From assembly GCA_029204225.1 (NCBI GenBank), contig CM055097.1, forward strand, positions 32,210,802-32,274,801: a DNA stretch of 64,000 bases, read 5' to 3'. Positions 12,350 to 22,169 of the stretch are shown here, in pieces. This DNA comes from Diphasiastrum complanatum (taxonomy: Eukaryota > Streptophyta > Lycopodiopsida > Lycopodiales > Lycopodiaceae). Below the pieces are notes generated by a model. It saw only the letters and a program-made list of their open reading frames with translations. It did no database searches and was not told where the DNA came from. Each line of letters begins with the position of its first letter. The stretch's first letter is position 1. Made by a program: the position numbers and the translations under genes.

Positions 12350-13170
12350 AGTAGCTCGATACTCTGCCTCTGTAGACAACAATGCAATGATAGGCTGCTT
12401 TTTTTAACTCCAAGATATTGAACCTGATCCAAGATCAAAACATATCCCATAGTAGATCTTCGATCTTCGATCTTCTACATCTCCAGCCGAATCTGCATTT
12501 ACAAATCCCTGTAATTGCAAAACATCTTGACTTCCATAGTAGATACCATATCGTATAGTACCTTTAGTATAGCTATTCGCTTCGCAACTTTCCAATGAAC
12601 CTGCTTTGGTTTAGCCATAAACTAACATATCATACTCACAACATAAGCAAAATCCTGTCATGTGGTCGTTAGATAGATCAAACTTCCGATAAGTTGTCTA
12701 TATAACATTTCATCCACATCTTGAGCTTCCTCAGCTTTTATAAGCTTACATTTACAATCATATGGAGTTGAAATTGGTTTGCATTCTGACATCCCAGGTT
12801 TTTCAAGAAGTTCATTACTTAGATTGAGAAATAAATACACCTCATGCTACTCTCCATGCCTCAATCCCAAGGAATTATTGTAGTGAACCAAGATCTTTCA
12901 TGTCAAATCCTGATGAGAGACCTTTCTTAATATTCTAAATCAAAACATGATTAGAACCTATGATGATAAGATCATCAACATACATTACTACAATAACAAT
13001 CTAATCATCTTTTACCATAACATGAATTGTAGGCTCTGCAATTTTTTATGGTTCTAGTGCCGATTCTTTTTCTCAATTAGAACCCAAGCTTGGAAAACTT
13101 TTTGTAGACCAGTGAACAAAACAGATCTTCTTCAGTAGCAAGTGCACGATCCAATAGCACCTTAAGATCT
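12350..13170 (-). pseudogene. Copia reverse transcriptase C-terminus and RNase H relic
   Basis: Reading down the minus strand, a YVDDLIIIGSNHVLI active-site stretch (Y-V-D-D) lies near 12990-12945. It is followed by CKPISTPYDCKCKL (about 12775), the YRQLIGSLIYLT stretch (about 12690) and RNase H words GFVNADSAGDVEDRRS (about 12510) and LSTEAEY (about 12370). The pieces sit in different frames with stops between them. No enzyme can be made. Family and order are clear; exact ends are not. Confidence 0.8.
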
Positions 13171-13599
13171 CTCCCTTATGCAGACTATAACCTGTCAGGA
13201 CCAAAGATGCAGGCCGCGTTTCGGAACGTAATCCGGGATTTCCCATTAGGGTTTCCCGGAACGCAAACTTTTTTTGTTTTTTTTTTCAAACCTGCCAATA
13301 TGGGTATCATGTGAAAGGATTTCAAAAGAGCAGTTCTATTGCTTGATTTCAGATAGTTAATCCCCAATATCTGCTAGTCACTTCAATCAGATACTGAAAC
13401 AAATTGTTTTTGCAGATATAACATTGGCTAATCATTTCATTTGTATCTGCTTCAGTATTTCTGCTACTATTCATTGGTCATTTATTGCAACTAGCTGTGG
13501 GGATCCCTCCACAATAAAAAAAAAAAATTGCAAATTTTTTTTGCGATCCGGGGGACAGTTTCTGGTCCCGGATCGCTGGCGATCCGGATCGTTTTTCCA

Positions 13600-14040
13600 G
13601 CGGATCGCGATCTGCTGCAACTGAGGTCAGGACCAAACAGCAAGTACCCCTGACCTGAAACTTTTTATGCAGAAAAGAGTAGAAATTTCTGACGACCTGG
13701 AATTTGATCATCGTCCTACAATTCTATAGAAAAACCTCCAGTATCTGACCTGCACCTGGAATCTGATCTTCAGCAACCTATTCTGAAAATAAGAAACAAT
13801 ATCAATCCAATCCCGATAAGCTGCCCTGCATATTCGTGGATATAAGTTCCAGCAACCTGACTTGTTTTCTTCCACTGATCTGATCTGTCCTCTTTCTAAT
13901 GATTTGACCTGTTCTTTTCCAGTGATCTGACCTATGGATGTGTAGCGATCCAATTCCTATAATCTGCCTTGCAGATTTTGTAGCAATCTGATTCCTAGAA
14001 GTGCGATCTGATTCCTATGAACAATCCCTTTTCAAAATCG
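13600..14040 (-). repeat. Repetitive leader of the copia relic
   Basis: Words such as ATCTGACCT, ATCTGATTCCTA and GATCTGATCTG recur about ten times at irregular 20-40 base intervals upstream of the primer binding site. This region has no coding sense on either strand. Confidence 0.5.
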
Positions 14041-14059
14041 CTCCAATCAGAAAGCCCAT

Positions 14060-14072
14060 GGCTCTGATACCA
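14060..14072 (-). other. Primer binding site, initiator Met tRNA type
   Basis: Minus strand TGGTATCAGAGCC, the complement of the plant initiator Met tRNA 3' end, which is the standard copia primer site. Confidence 0.85.
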
Positions 14073-14325
14073 TATTACAATTATGGAAATAATTCTAGAT
14101 AGGAGTGATCTATTTTTATTAGTGAAGCTCACTCCAAAGAATATAGAGGTGGCACCAGTCCTCCTTATGTAATAATTTCCTAGTTTTATCTTAAGCGAAG
14201 CTAATGCTAGAGCAAAAAAGCACATTCCTGAATCTAGTATCTATATCAGGTGAAAGTCCAAGCTAATAACTAAGACAAAAAAATTGGGCCCAATTATAGC
14301 TCTCCAGAACCCTACTACATGCATA
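14073..14325 (-). repeat. 5' LTR part of the copia relic
   Basis: Abuts the primer binding site and matches the 3' copy over about 14215-14325. The outer edge is not the TGTTAG terminus seen at 12027, so the LTR is truncated on its outer side. Confidence 0.65.
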
Positions 14326-15919
14326 GAACTTTAGGGGGGGTTCACACTACCGGCAAGTCCCTTTGCCTGGCCCTTTCACTTGCCACCCATTTTTTGAAAC
14401 TTGGCAAGTGAGTTGACGGGCAATGGACCGGCACCCCTGTTTCACATTTGGTTGGTAAGTGTTAAATGAAGGGGCACAATAGGATTGGCACATTTGAATC
14501 TTGACATATGATTGGTCCATTTTATTTCAGGTCTTGTGTTCTGAAAGGCAAGTGTGAAACTTTTCATGTTAAAAGGTTGAAGGGTGCTATAAGGCTTTTT
14601 TCAAGCAATCACCTTTCAACTGGAAAGGTCAAAATTTAAATGCATTTCATAAAAGGAATATTGGCAGTGAAGGGTTGGGAAGACTTCAAAATGCAGGCCA
14701 ACATGCCATGGGACATTGCCTGGCCCAAAAAATGGCTTTGAGTTTTCCATACGTGGCAGTGGGTCCCTGCCATGTCATCTGCCACAGTGGCAACTGCATG
14801 TTAATGTGAAAGGGTGGGAGGCCCATTTTTTCTCCTAAGGGTCAATGTTATTCAATGCCTCACACAATCTAAAAGTGTAGCAAAGCAAACTTGGTTCCAA
14901 TGCAATTACGTGTATAATATATTATTCCTAGTACCCCATAGATGTCATTGCTTTTTGACGTTTCCAGACTTTCTTTTTATTCCCTAAGACACTTTAAAAA
15001 AATTTAGAGGAAAAACCTAGAAAGAAAAAAGAAAAAGAAAGAAAATATTCTGCTTGGAAACAACCCTAAATTCAAAAACGTTTCGGAACGTAATGCATTT
15101 ATAACTAAATCCAAAGGCACAATGCTTCACATTATTGTGCATCACCTCAACCATTGGTACCTTTCACAATCAGTTTCTCGTGAAAACATATGCTCTCAAC
15201 ATATCTGCCATAGACCAATTGATATGCTATTTTATTAAATTTGAGGTCGTCTCTAATTCTTAGAAACTACTTGCCAAGACTATCCATTGAGCTTAGAATT
15301 ACAATCCTTGACAAGGTTGTTTGGCAATTGATATAGCCCAAATAACTCTAGCTCAGATGCATTGATAGTACTTTGGTAAGAATCAACTATGCCATCGTGG
15401 TTGGTCTATCAACCACAATCCAAATGGCATCATGGCCCCTTCCAACCTGTCTAAAGAGATCCGACTACAAGTCCTTTGAAATTCTCCCCACTTTCTATCA
15501 CAAATTTCCTTTAATGTAACCAATGTTGTAGCGGATCACGATCCCAACACCAGTGACTCCGGATTGCGCAATTCGGATCATTAGAGTTTCAGGCCCCGAA
15601 TGCCGGAACACAAAAAAAATCAAATTTTACGAGGGCAAAGGACATTTGCCTTGTCGTTTGCTTGGTCCAAGCCATTGGAGTGCTCGATATAGCGACGATG
15701 CGAGAGAGCCACGTTGGGATTCGAATTTCAGTATCGATTAATCACAAGTTATAATCTACATGTTACCCATTAACACTAAGAAAGCACTTGTTTTTGACAT
15801 AATTGAAGGATAGAAATTAAGGGAGAAGGGGGGGGGGGGAAAAAACCCTAAAACCGATTCACCGGTTCGAACTTGGAGAAGCCGATCCTTTCTCGATTCA
15901 AACACAATTTGAAAAGGCG
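14326..15919. other. No recognised gene; possible small-element remnants
   Basis: 14334-14830 repeats words such as GGCAAGTG, TTCACA and GTGAAA, and its two edges read GTTCACACTA and TGTGAAAGGG, loosely inverted. A MITE is possible but not shown. 14990-15050 is a purine-rich run. 15828-15838 is a G-run just before the hAT relic. Confidence 0.35.
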
Positions 15920-17060
15920 ATTCAAAAGGTACCATAAAACTTTGGAGCTAGTGGAGCCCTCACGGCCGAGTTCATCTATAAGGCAGTCATTGATGTAGTG
16001 CGGGAGATTGGGGCAGATCACGTGGTTCAACTTGTCATAGACAATGCCACAAACTGTGCTACACATTGCATTTCATGCTTCACAGCTGTTCTTTGCTCCT
16101 AACCTCTCTCAGCTTTTAACAAAAAAATAAATAAATGTTTTTCTTGCAGCTCACTTCTCAGGCCATGCGCATGGTCAACTTCGTCACCAGGAAAAAGCGC
16201 GTGTTGGCATTGTTTCGTACCTTTTCACGACTGGACTTGAAGAAGCCAGTGCCCACTCACTTTGCCTACCTTTTTCTGGTTCTCAAGCGACTATTTGTCA
16301 TACGAGATTATTTCTGGAGGATGGCAGCCAATGATAAATTTTCCGAGTTTAGAGGTCGCACGACAGAGGCAGTGCATTTCCAGACCACGGTGTTTGAAGA
16401 GGAGTTCTGGACAAGGTCGAGTGAGCTTGTGGAGGTTCTTCGACCTATCTTCCATGTGATGCGCCTAGTAGACCGAGAGGGGTGCACTCTCAATCTCATA
16501 TACAAGTTCATGGACCGCATCGGCGAGGCACCTCATAGATCAGACTTGGACGAGGACAAATATTACTCCTCCCACTTTCTTTTCATTTCATTTTCGCTTT
16601 ACTTTTGTGCTTTGAGACGCCAATGACTAATCATTTGCAATGTGACTTGCGTAGGAAGGAGGAGCTCCTTAGTGTTTGCGAGACGAGGTGGTGCTCTACC
16701 AGATGTCCAGGCAACATGGACCTCCACCGAAGATGGGTGGAGTACACTAAGCATGTATGGCCCGACGTAGATATTGAAAATATTGTGACTACTCTATTTG
16801 TTTACATTCTTTCGCCTATGCATTATGTGGCCTGACACATGTTTTGTTTCTTTTGCCAACATGCCCAACTTTGAGGAGCATAGAGCGAGATATGGTGAAG
16901 TTTCAGTGCAACCTGTGGCCTTTTGATCGAGAGCAGTGTCAATTGAGGGAGGATCAATTGAAGCCTGTGACATGGAGCTTTCATGGTCACAGTACTCCTG
17001 ACCTTCAGCGTTTGGCAGAGAGAGTTAGTGTTTCCACCCGGTTTAGAATCGACCTATTCG
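15920..17060 (+). pseudogene. hAT-superfamily transposase relic (DUF659 and dimerisation parts)
   Basis: Pieces appear in the order found in plant hAT transposases. VVQLVIDNATNCA near 16026 is the conserved DNA-A-N stretch of DUF659. From 16150 a long frame carries VNFVTRKKRVLALFRTFS, FRGRTTEAVHFQ, and FWTRSSELVEVLRPIFHVMR, the segment before the RNase H-like core. Later, LHRRWVEYTKHVW (about 16715) and PDLQRLAERVSVST (about 17000) recall the C-terminal hAT dimerisation domain. Likely old intron ends (TTTTTCTTGCAG at 16149, CTTGCGTAG at 16654) separate the parts. The N-terminal zinc finger is absent and frames are broken. No terminal repeats were found. Confidence 0.7.
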
Positions 17061-17300
17061 ATCGAAGATCTTTGTTGGCGGTAAAGCCTGGCCCAAAACT
17101 GGACCGCACTGGTCAAAAACTTCAAGAGTGAACAAGGGTTGATGCACCAATTGCCTTAGCTGCGCCAATTCCGTTAGTTCCTGTTGATCTCGACTGTGTT
17201 TAGATTGCATATCAACAATTTGTTGTTGTAGATTGTTAATTGCAAGCAACAAGGCATCAGGATCTAAGGTAGAGGTAGATACTGTAACCTCCTTATCAGG
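17043..17300 (-). pseudogene. Gag N-terminal coiled-coil fragment
   Basis: The minus-strand frame includes LLAINNLQQQIVDMQSKHSR and DQQELTELAQLRQL, a heptad-rich Gln/Leu stretch common at the start of plant gypsy gag proteins, then FTLEVFDQ. Nothing downstream is kept. The frame upstream is broken. Assignment to gag rests on the context (primer site and LTR) and on general style, not on a diagnostic motif. Confidence 0.4.
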
Positions 17301-17747
17301 GGCAGATGACTGAAGAAGATCAAAAGCAATTCAAGGAAGGTAGATACAAGACTACTCTTGCTGTCTCTTCACAAACCAAATGGTCTTGTCCATGGCTGAG
17401 AGAGCAGCAAGGAGAAGGATGCACCACCACCTCCACCTCTTTTTCACAAAAAAAACTAGCATAGGAGAGGTATGCCTCCCTCTCCATGCTTGATCCACCC
17501 CTGCCATGTGCCTTTGCCTTTGCCTTGCCACATAGGCATCCACCTCAGCCCTCTGGCCATCTCCTAGCAATCTGCCAGGTGGCCCACAGCCCCCTCCCCC
17601 CTTCCCTTTTTCCCTTTCCTTCCAGCACCGTCCATCGCTGGAAAACAGAGACAGGACAGGGAAAAATGCAATTTTTAACTCAGGGAGGGTCCCGAAAATG
17701 CCAACCAACGAGCAGAAGGGAATCAGAATACTAAAGTGCTGCCTTTT

Positions 17748-17928
17748 GCCACCTGTCCGGGCCAGGACAGTGCCACGTTTTTTTGAGAAACAACGCTGGC
17801 CAGGAACAATTTCAAGTTTTTCTATCGCTGAGGAGGGCCCCCTGAAGCAGATCCCTGCTTGAATCTGGCCGCAACAGATCCTCAGATGCCTGCCACCTGT
17901 CCTTTCCTGGACAGTGCCACGTGGCAGG
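17748..17928. repeat. Palindromic direct repeat in leader
   Basis: GCCACCTGTCCGGGCCAGGA at 17748 continuing CAGTGCCACG, and a near copy at 17892 with TTTCCT replacing GGGCCA. Each is an inverted repeat around CCTGTCC/GGACAG, and the copies are 144 bp apart. Confidence 0.7.
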
Positions 17929-18091
17929 TCTCAGCTGGGCCCCTAACTGTTTTTTTTTAAACTTTATTTCTTCAGAAGACCGTTAAGAAGTGCATAAAAA
18001 TGCATTTTAAGCCCGTTTTGAATTCCGTAAAAAGCATCGTAAATTACAAGAAATCTACTACGGATCAACGCACCTGCTTTCAGCATGCAAT

Positions 18092-18104
18092 GGCTCTGAT
18101 ACCA
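18092..18104 (-). other. Primer binding site, initiator Met tRNA type
   Basis: Minus strand TGGTATCAGAGCC two bases inside an LTR-like GTAACA end. Confidence 0.8.
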
Positions 18105-18394
18105 TATGTTACAATCTCCTACTTACTGCAAACCTCTAGGTGCCAATTAACCACAAGAGACCGAACGATTCACATTCCACCCCGCCGTAGGACCTAATCC
18201 AGGTCCACCCACCGTTCCCTGGCCTATGACTGTATCAAGCGGGATCCGACTTCCATCCTAGACGGCGTCCCATACCACCGCCTAGGCTCTCGGCCATCTC
18301 CTGCCCAAGCTAGCATACATCCTAGCCGTGCACTCTCTACATCCACCTCCTCCTAGGTAGATAGAATGGATGGCAAATGAGCCTTCCTCCCCTT

Positions 18395-18607
18395 GTATAC
18401 CTCCAAGGAGAGAGACTCCAAGCCATGTGCACTCCTAGATCATGACACATGGCAACCATGCAGGTTCACGAGTCACCGGTCAAGTCTACAGGCCCAGTCA
18501 TCGTCCAGTCTCAAGTCGAGGTTTGGGACCCAAGGGAGTTGGGTCATTAACAGTATACCTCCAAGGGAGGAGTCTCCAAGCCGAGCACACATCCTAGATC
18601 ACGCCTC
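18395..18607. repeat. Direct repeat inside LTR-like region
   Basis: GTATACCTCCAAGGAGAGAG at 18396 and GTATACCTCCAAGGGAGGAG at 18553 begin two ~55-bp units that continue CTCCAAGCC, CACTCCTAGATCA/CACATCCTAGATCA. The copies are 157 bp apart. Confidence 0.7.
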
Positions 18608-19350
18608 CACTTGACCTTTTAGATTTGGCCAATAAAAGTTCCTTTTTATTAGGTCAAGTGTTCTTTGTGAGCCAGGGTGCCCTGCACACGAGTTGTCATG
18701 ACAATCATGCAAGATTTGGGCCCTAATATCATCATTTTCAGGCACACACTTTCCGATTCCAAAAAAGTAACCCATTTCTAATGGAATAGTCCCTTATATC
18801 TTGTCCAGAGGAGAAATCTTGGAATCTTGCATTCCAAGCTCATCACTAGATCTAGAAGTACCTGCCAAGATGTCTAGCCAAATACGGAATACCTATCAAT
18901 CTTACACATATCTCTTAGGGATAGATACAAATCAGATTGGATCTCAAAAAAGCTTAACTGATTAACCTCTCCAATTCGGCTCAAAACTTTGATTCATCTC
19001 TTCAGTCCAAGTAACTAGAGGACTGAACTTACTGTGTCGGCTAGTTTGCCCCTTTGAGGATATTTGTCAAGGGTAATGCAATTACCACATAATCCTTGAT
19101 GAGCCGATGAAAAAATCCCATAAAGCCCAGAAAGGACTTAACCTCACGGATGGTTAGGAGTATAGGCCACTCACAAACCTTATGGACCTTATTAGGGTCA
19201 ATCTCCAACCCATGGTCCGAAATAACGTGACCGATTCCCGAAGTAAACTAGTCTCTTCTGAAAGAACTCACATTTGGATTCCTTAGCGAAGAGCTTCTCA
19301 TGTCTAAGTAACCTTAACACAGACCTGAGATGCTAGACATTAGAGTAAAA
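18608..19350 (-). pseudogene. Gypsy reverse transcriptase C-terminus and integrase zinc-binding relic
   Basis: From about 19320 down: LRSVLRLLRHEKLFAKESKC, then, after a shift, GLEIDPNKVHKVCEWP and IREVKSFLGFMGFFHRLIKD. These are the thumb and connection words of gypsy reverse transcriptase. Near 18730 the frame reads ILHDCHDNSCAGHPGSQRTL followed by RNFYWPNLKGQV, the H-H start of the integrase zinc finger. It ends at about 18608 where LTR-like sequence begins. The C-C half of the finger and the DDE core are absent. Confidence 0.8.
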
Positions 19351-19688
19351 TCCTTTAACCAACACAAGTACGAATCGCAATCCAACAATATTCATGCATT
19401 CAACCGTTTCTAACGCATAAAGCATATAAGAAGAAGATATCCACATTTCCATTCAATTCAATGAGTGAGCCATTATGCAAGAATGACAAACTACGGGTTA
19501 CATAGTTTTCTTTAACAACTCATTTCTCTCATAGAACCACTCCTTTCCAAGTTATTACATCTACTTTTTTCTAGATTCATAATATAAAAGTCTAAATTAT
19601 CCTTACAGGCTTGAATTTGAATCGGTAGATGAGGGACTATCTGGTCCCATACTTGGCTTTCTGCTCCCGTGACCAGCTTCACCACGTA

Positions 19689-20159
19689 TCAATGGTCACT
19701 TTGTCTTGTTTCCACCTTTAGCCTCTGCAACAAATTAGAGTTAATGAAATTGTGTGTAGAACTATCATCAAATAAAACTGTTACAGCTTGGCCACCAATG
19801 ACCCCATCCATCCGAATTAGGTCGTGGGGGCCAAAAACTACCATATTAAAACAACAACGATCACATACAGAATTATTAGCTAGGGAAAGATCAATACTTG
19901 ATATGCTAGAGTTACATGGCATCTTAAAAGAAGCCCCTTTAGTCTGCCTCCTTTTCTTTGGGTAGTCCTTTGCCATATGACTTGGTTCCATGCAATTAAA
20001 GCACAGATTGTCGCTTCTGGCTTTCGCAAAGGTTTCCTGGTTTGTAGATCTTTTCTTCAATTTACTAGGACCCAAAGATAATTCCTTCGTCTTTTCTATC
20101 CCTTTCTTTCTCAATACAATCAAAGAAGTACAAGGATATTGATACATGTGTTGCATCAT
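19689..20159 (-). pseudogene. Gypsy gag zinc knuckle and protease fragment
   Basis: A 156-codon open frame. The knuckle reads CFNCMEPSHMAKDYPKKRR, a CCHC whose last cysteine has become tyrosine. Downstream, DGVIGGQAVTVLFDDSSTHN with FINSNLLQRL is the retropepsin region; DDSS replaces the catalytic D-S/T-G, so it could not be active as written. It joins the reverse transcriptase remnant after an internal deletion. Confidence 0.75.
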
Positions 20160-20411
20160 TTTAATTGTGGCAAAAGAACTTCATCAACCTTCCTGATCAT
20201 GGACACTTTTATAAGATGCAAAGTACTTCCTTGTAGTTCATCCTGCTCCAACTTTTCAATAGCCATAAGTGCTTGTCCCTACTCCACTAGCAAATTGTAC
20301 GAAGTCCGCATTGGATTCCGTGGACATCCTTTTCTCATGCATCATTCCAAGAAACCAAAGCAAAAGATTTCTCGTTTAAAACATTCTTGGTCTTGTGGCA
20401 ACGGCAACTAA

Positions 20412-22169
20412 GATCGCTAGCCCCTTATGAAGATTGGATTGCCCATACAATCCCTATTCCTAGAAGCTACAACTACTTGTCGCACTTAAGGACGCTGACC
20501 TCTTTGGACATTAAACCGCCCATACAATCCTCTGTCCTCGGAAGCCCCTGCTCCTTTTCCTTTTAGGTCACCTTAAAACTTCCCTTCGCATAGATTGACT
20601 CTTAAACCTCTTGAGCCTCTTCTTACCCCAAGGCCAAAATTCGCATGAGGTCAAGGCTCACCACTAGAGGTTACTAATAGGAAAGGTGTGTTTGCCCAAA
20701 AATCAGACTTGAAATTGTGAATTTCAACCTGAGCCAAGTGTAATAGGCTTCACAATGATCTAAAAACAGGCTTTTTCATCAAAGCAGCTTGTAATGGTAG
20801 TATTCCGACACTCAGAGCAGCAATTTCCAGCCTCAAAAGACTCCACAACACCCCGTTGTCCAAAGACGCTCCTGCAGCCCTGCTTTTCCCTCTGTATTCT
20901 GCTGTCCTACGGTGGTTTTGGATCCCAAAACAGTCCCTATTGTAGCCTATGGTCCTTCAATGGACCTATTGTTGGCTGTGGGCAATTGACCCCCTATTTT
21001 GCAAGCATTTAATACAGCCTCAGATCTGTCTTGACAGCCGCAGGTCTGCAAATGTTCTTGCCCCCTTATCGCAACTTTTGTAGCTGAATCTGCTGGTTGC
21101 AGATCGCACCCTAAAGCAAATTTCGCAAATGACACGTGTCTTGTTGACTAGTCTACAATTTAGGAGGTCAATCCAAACACTCCTAATAAATGACCCACTA
21201 CCCGATGCCAAAGCTAAGAACGGCTCTCTGAGGTCCAATGCCAACTCATTATAGTTTATTAATAATTCACTTACATAAGTCACCACAGGCTGGTGACTTA
21301 GCCATTTACTTACAATAATTACAAAATGTACATCTATCTATAAAAACTATAAATAACCAAGACAGGAAGTAAGAGTGGAACAATAAGCCTCCACATGAAT
21401 TTTCATCTTTAGCCAATGAAAATTTCTTTTACAAAGTTATGTGTTCTTGAGCTATTGTGTGATCATTACTTTTAGAAGTTTCACACTTAACCAAATGCAC
21501 AAAAATAACTCTCATTATGATATGAACCTTACAAAGACAAATGCAAATTGAATTGGATCTATGCAAAGCTTAAATGGTTAAACTTACCAGTTCTACTTAA
21601 TGCATCAAAAACTCAATTTCTCATACCTTTCTGGAATGACTATTGAATTGGATTGTAGGTTGTTTGGCCTTAATTTCTAACAAATCGTCTCAAATGTCAT
21701 TTACTTTCCAACTGTTTGATTTTCATATACTATCATTGCAACAAAATGCATTCATGTTGAACTCTCCCTGTCTTACATGCATTCATAAAAAAACATACCT
21801 CTAAACCATTTCAGAACAGATTACCTGCAGCTGATTTACACTCTTAGTCAAAAATGCAGTGCCTACAGTGCTTTTTTGTTAACTCTTGCATGGCATGCAT
21901 ACTGTCGTTCTTAGATTGTAATTTTTATGCTAAGATCATCCAAACCATAAATTGACACAAGCTTGAACGCCTTTAGCTTACACGACACGTACAAATTGGA
22001 TTTCTCCAATTTCACAAACCAGACCCATAATGGTTAGGTTCAACAATAATCAGAGTTCCACTGAATTGAACACAACAATCCAAGTTCTTCAAGGACATTC
22101 ACTCCCATACCTGCTCAAACTACAAATAAAAGTCCATCAAGCAGAATTGTAAGCAACAAATCGGCCTTT
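20412..22169. other. 3' flank of the malate dehydrogenase gene; no gene recognised
   Basis: No coding region was recognised. The part next to 22170 should include the 3' untranslated region, since the gene is on the minus strand, but I could not fix a poly(A) site. Confidence 0.5.

Larger units (their letters stand above)
11820..14325 (-). mobile_element. Decayed Ty1/copia retrotransposon
   Basis: On the minus strand the order is 5' LTR part (14325-14073), primer binding site (14072-14060), leader, reverse transcriptase and RNase H remnant (13170-12350), polypurine tract and 3' LTR part (12027-11820). The two LTR parts match each other over about 110 bp, including AAAGCACATTCCT, TAAAAGTCCAAGCTAAT and CCCAATTATAGCTCTCCA. 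Gag, protease and integrase are missing, so it is internally deleted as well as mutated. Confidence 0.75.
17043..18607 (-). mobile_element. 5' part of an LTR element: LTR, primer site, leader, gag start
   Basis: Minus strand order: LTR-like sequence (about 18607-18107), ending GTAACA before an initiator Met primer binding site at 18104-18092, then a leader, then a gag-like coiled coil near 17260-17043. The element stops abruptly against the hAT relic. Its LTR side touches the truncated integrase of the next relic, so the two may be parts of one tandem or recombined element. Confidence 0.55.
18608..20400 (-). mobile_element. Deleted Ty3/gypsy relic
   Basis: Minus strand order: gag with zinc knuckle, protease (20159-19689), then directly the C-terminal part of reverse transcriptase (19350-18960) and the zinc-binding start of integrase (18760-18608). 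The catalytic centre of reverse transcriptase and the integrase core are missing. Several frameshifts are present. Confidence 0.75.

Noticed and set aside
14334-14830. MITE with GTTCACACTA-type ends
   Set aside because: The two edges are only loosely complementary and no target duplication was found.
13205-15095. Shared word GTTTCGGAACGTAAT at 13205 and 15080 as terminal repeats of an element
   Set aside because: Only 15 bases match, in direct orientation, with no further similarity around them.
21131-21140. Second GACACGTGTC G-box as a regulatory site
   Set aside because: It lies about 1 kb downstream of the malate dehydrogenase stop codon with no gene in a position to use it.
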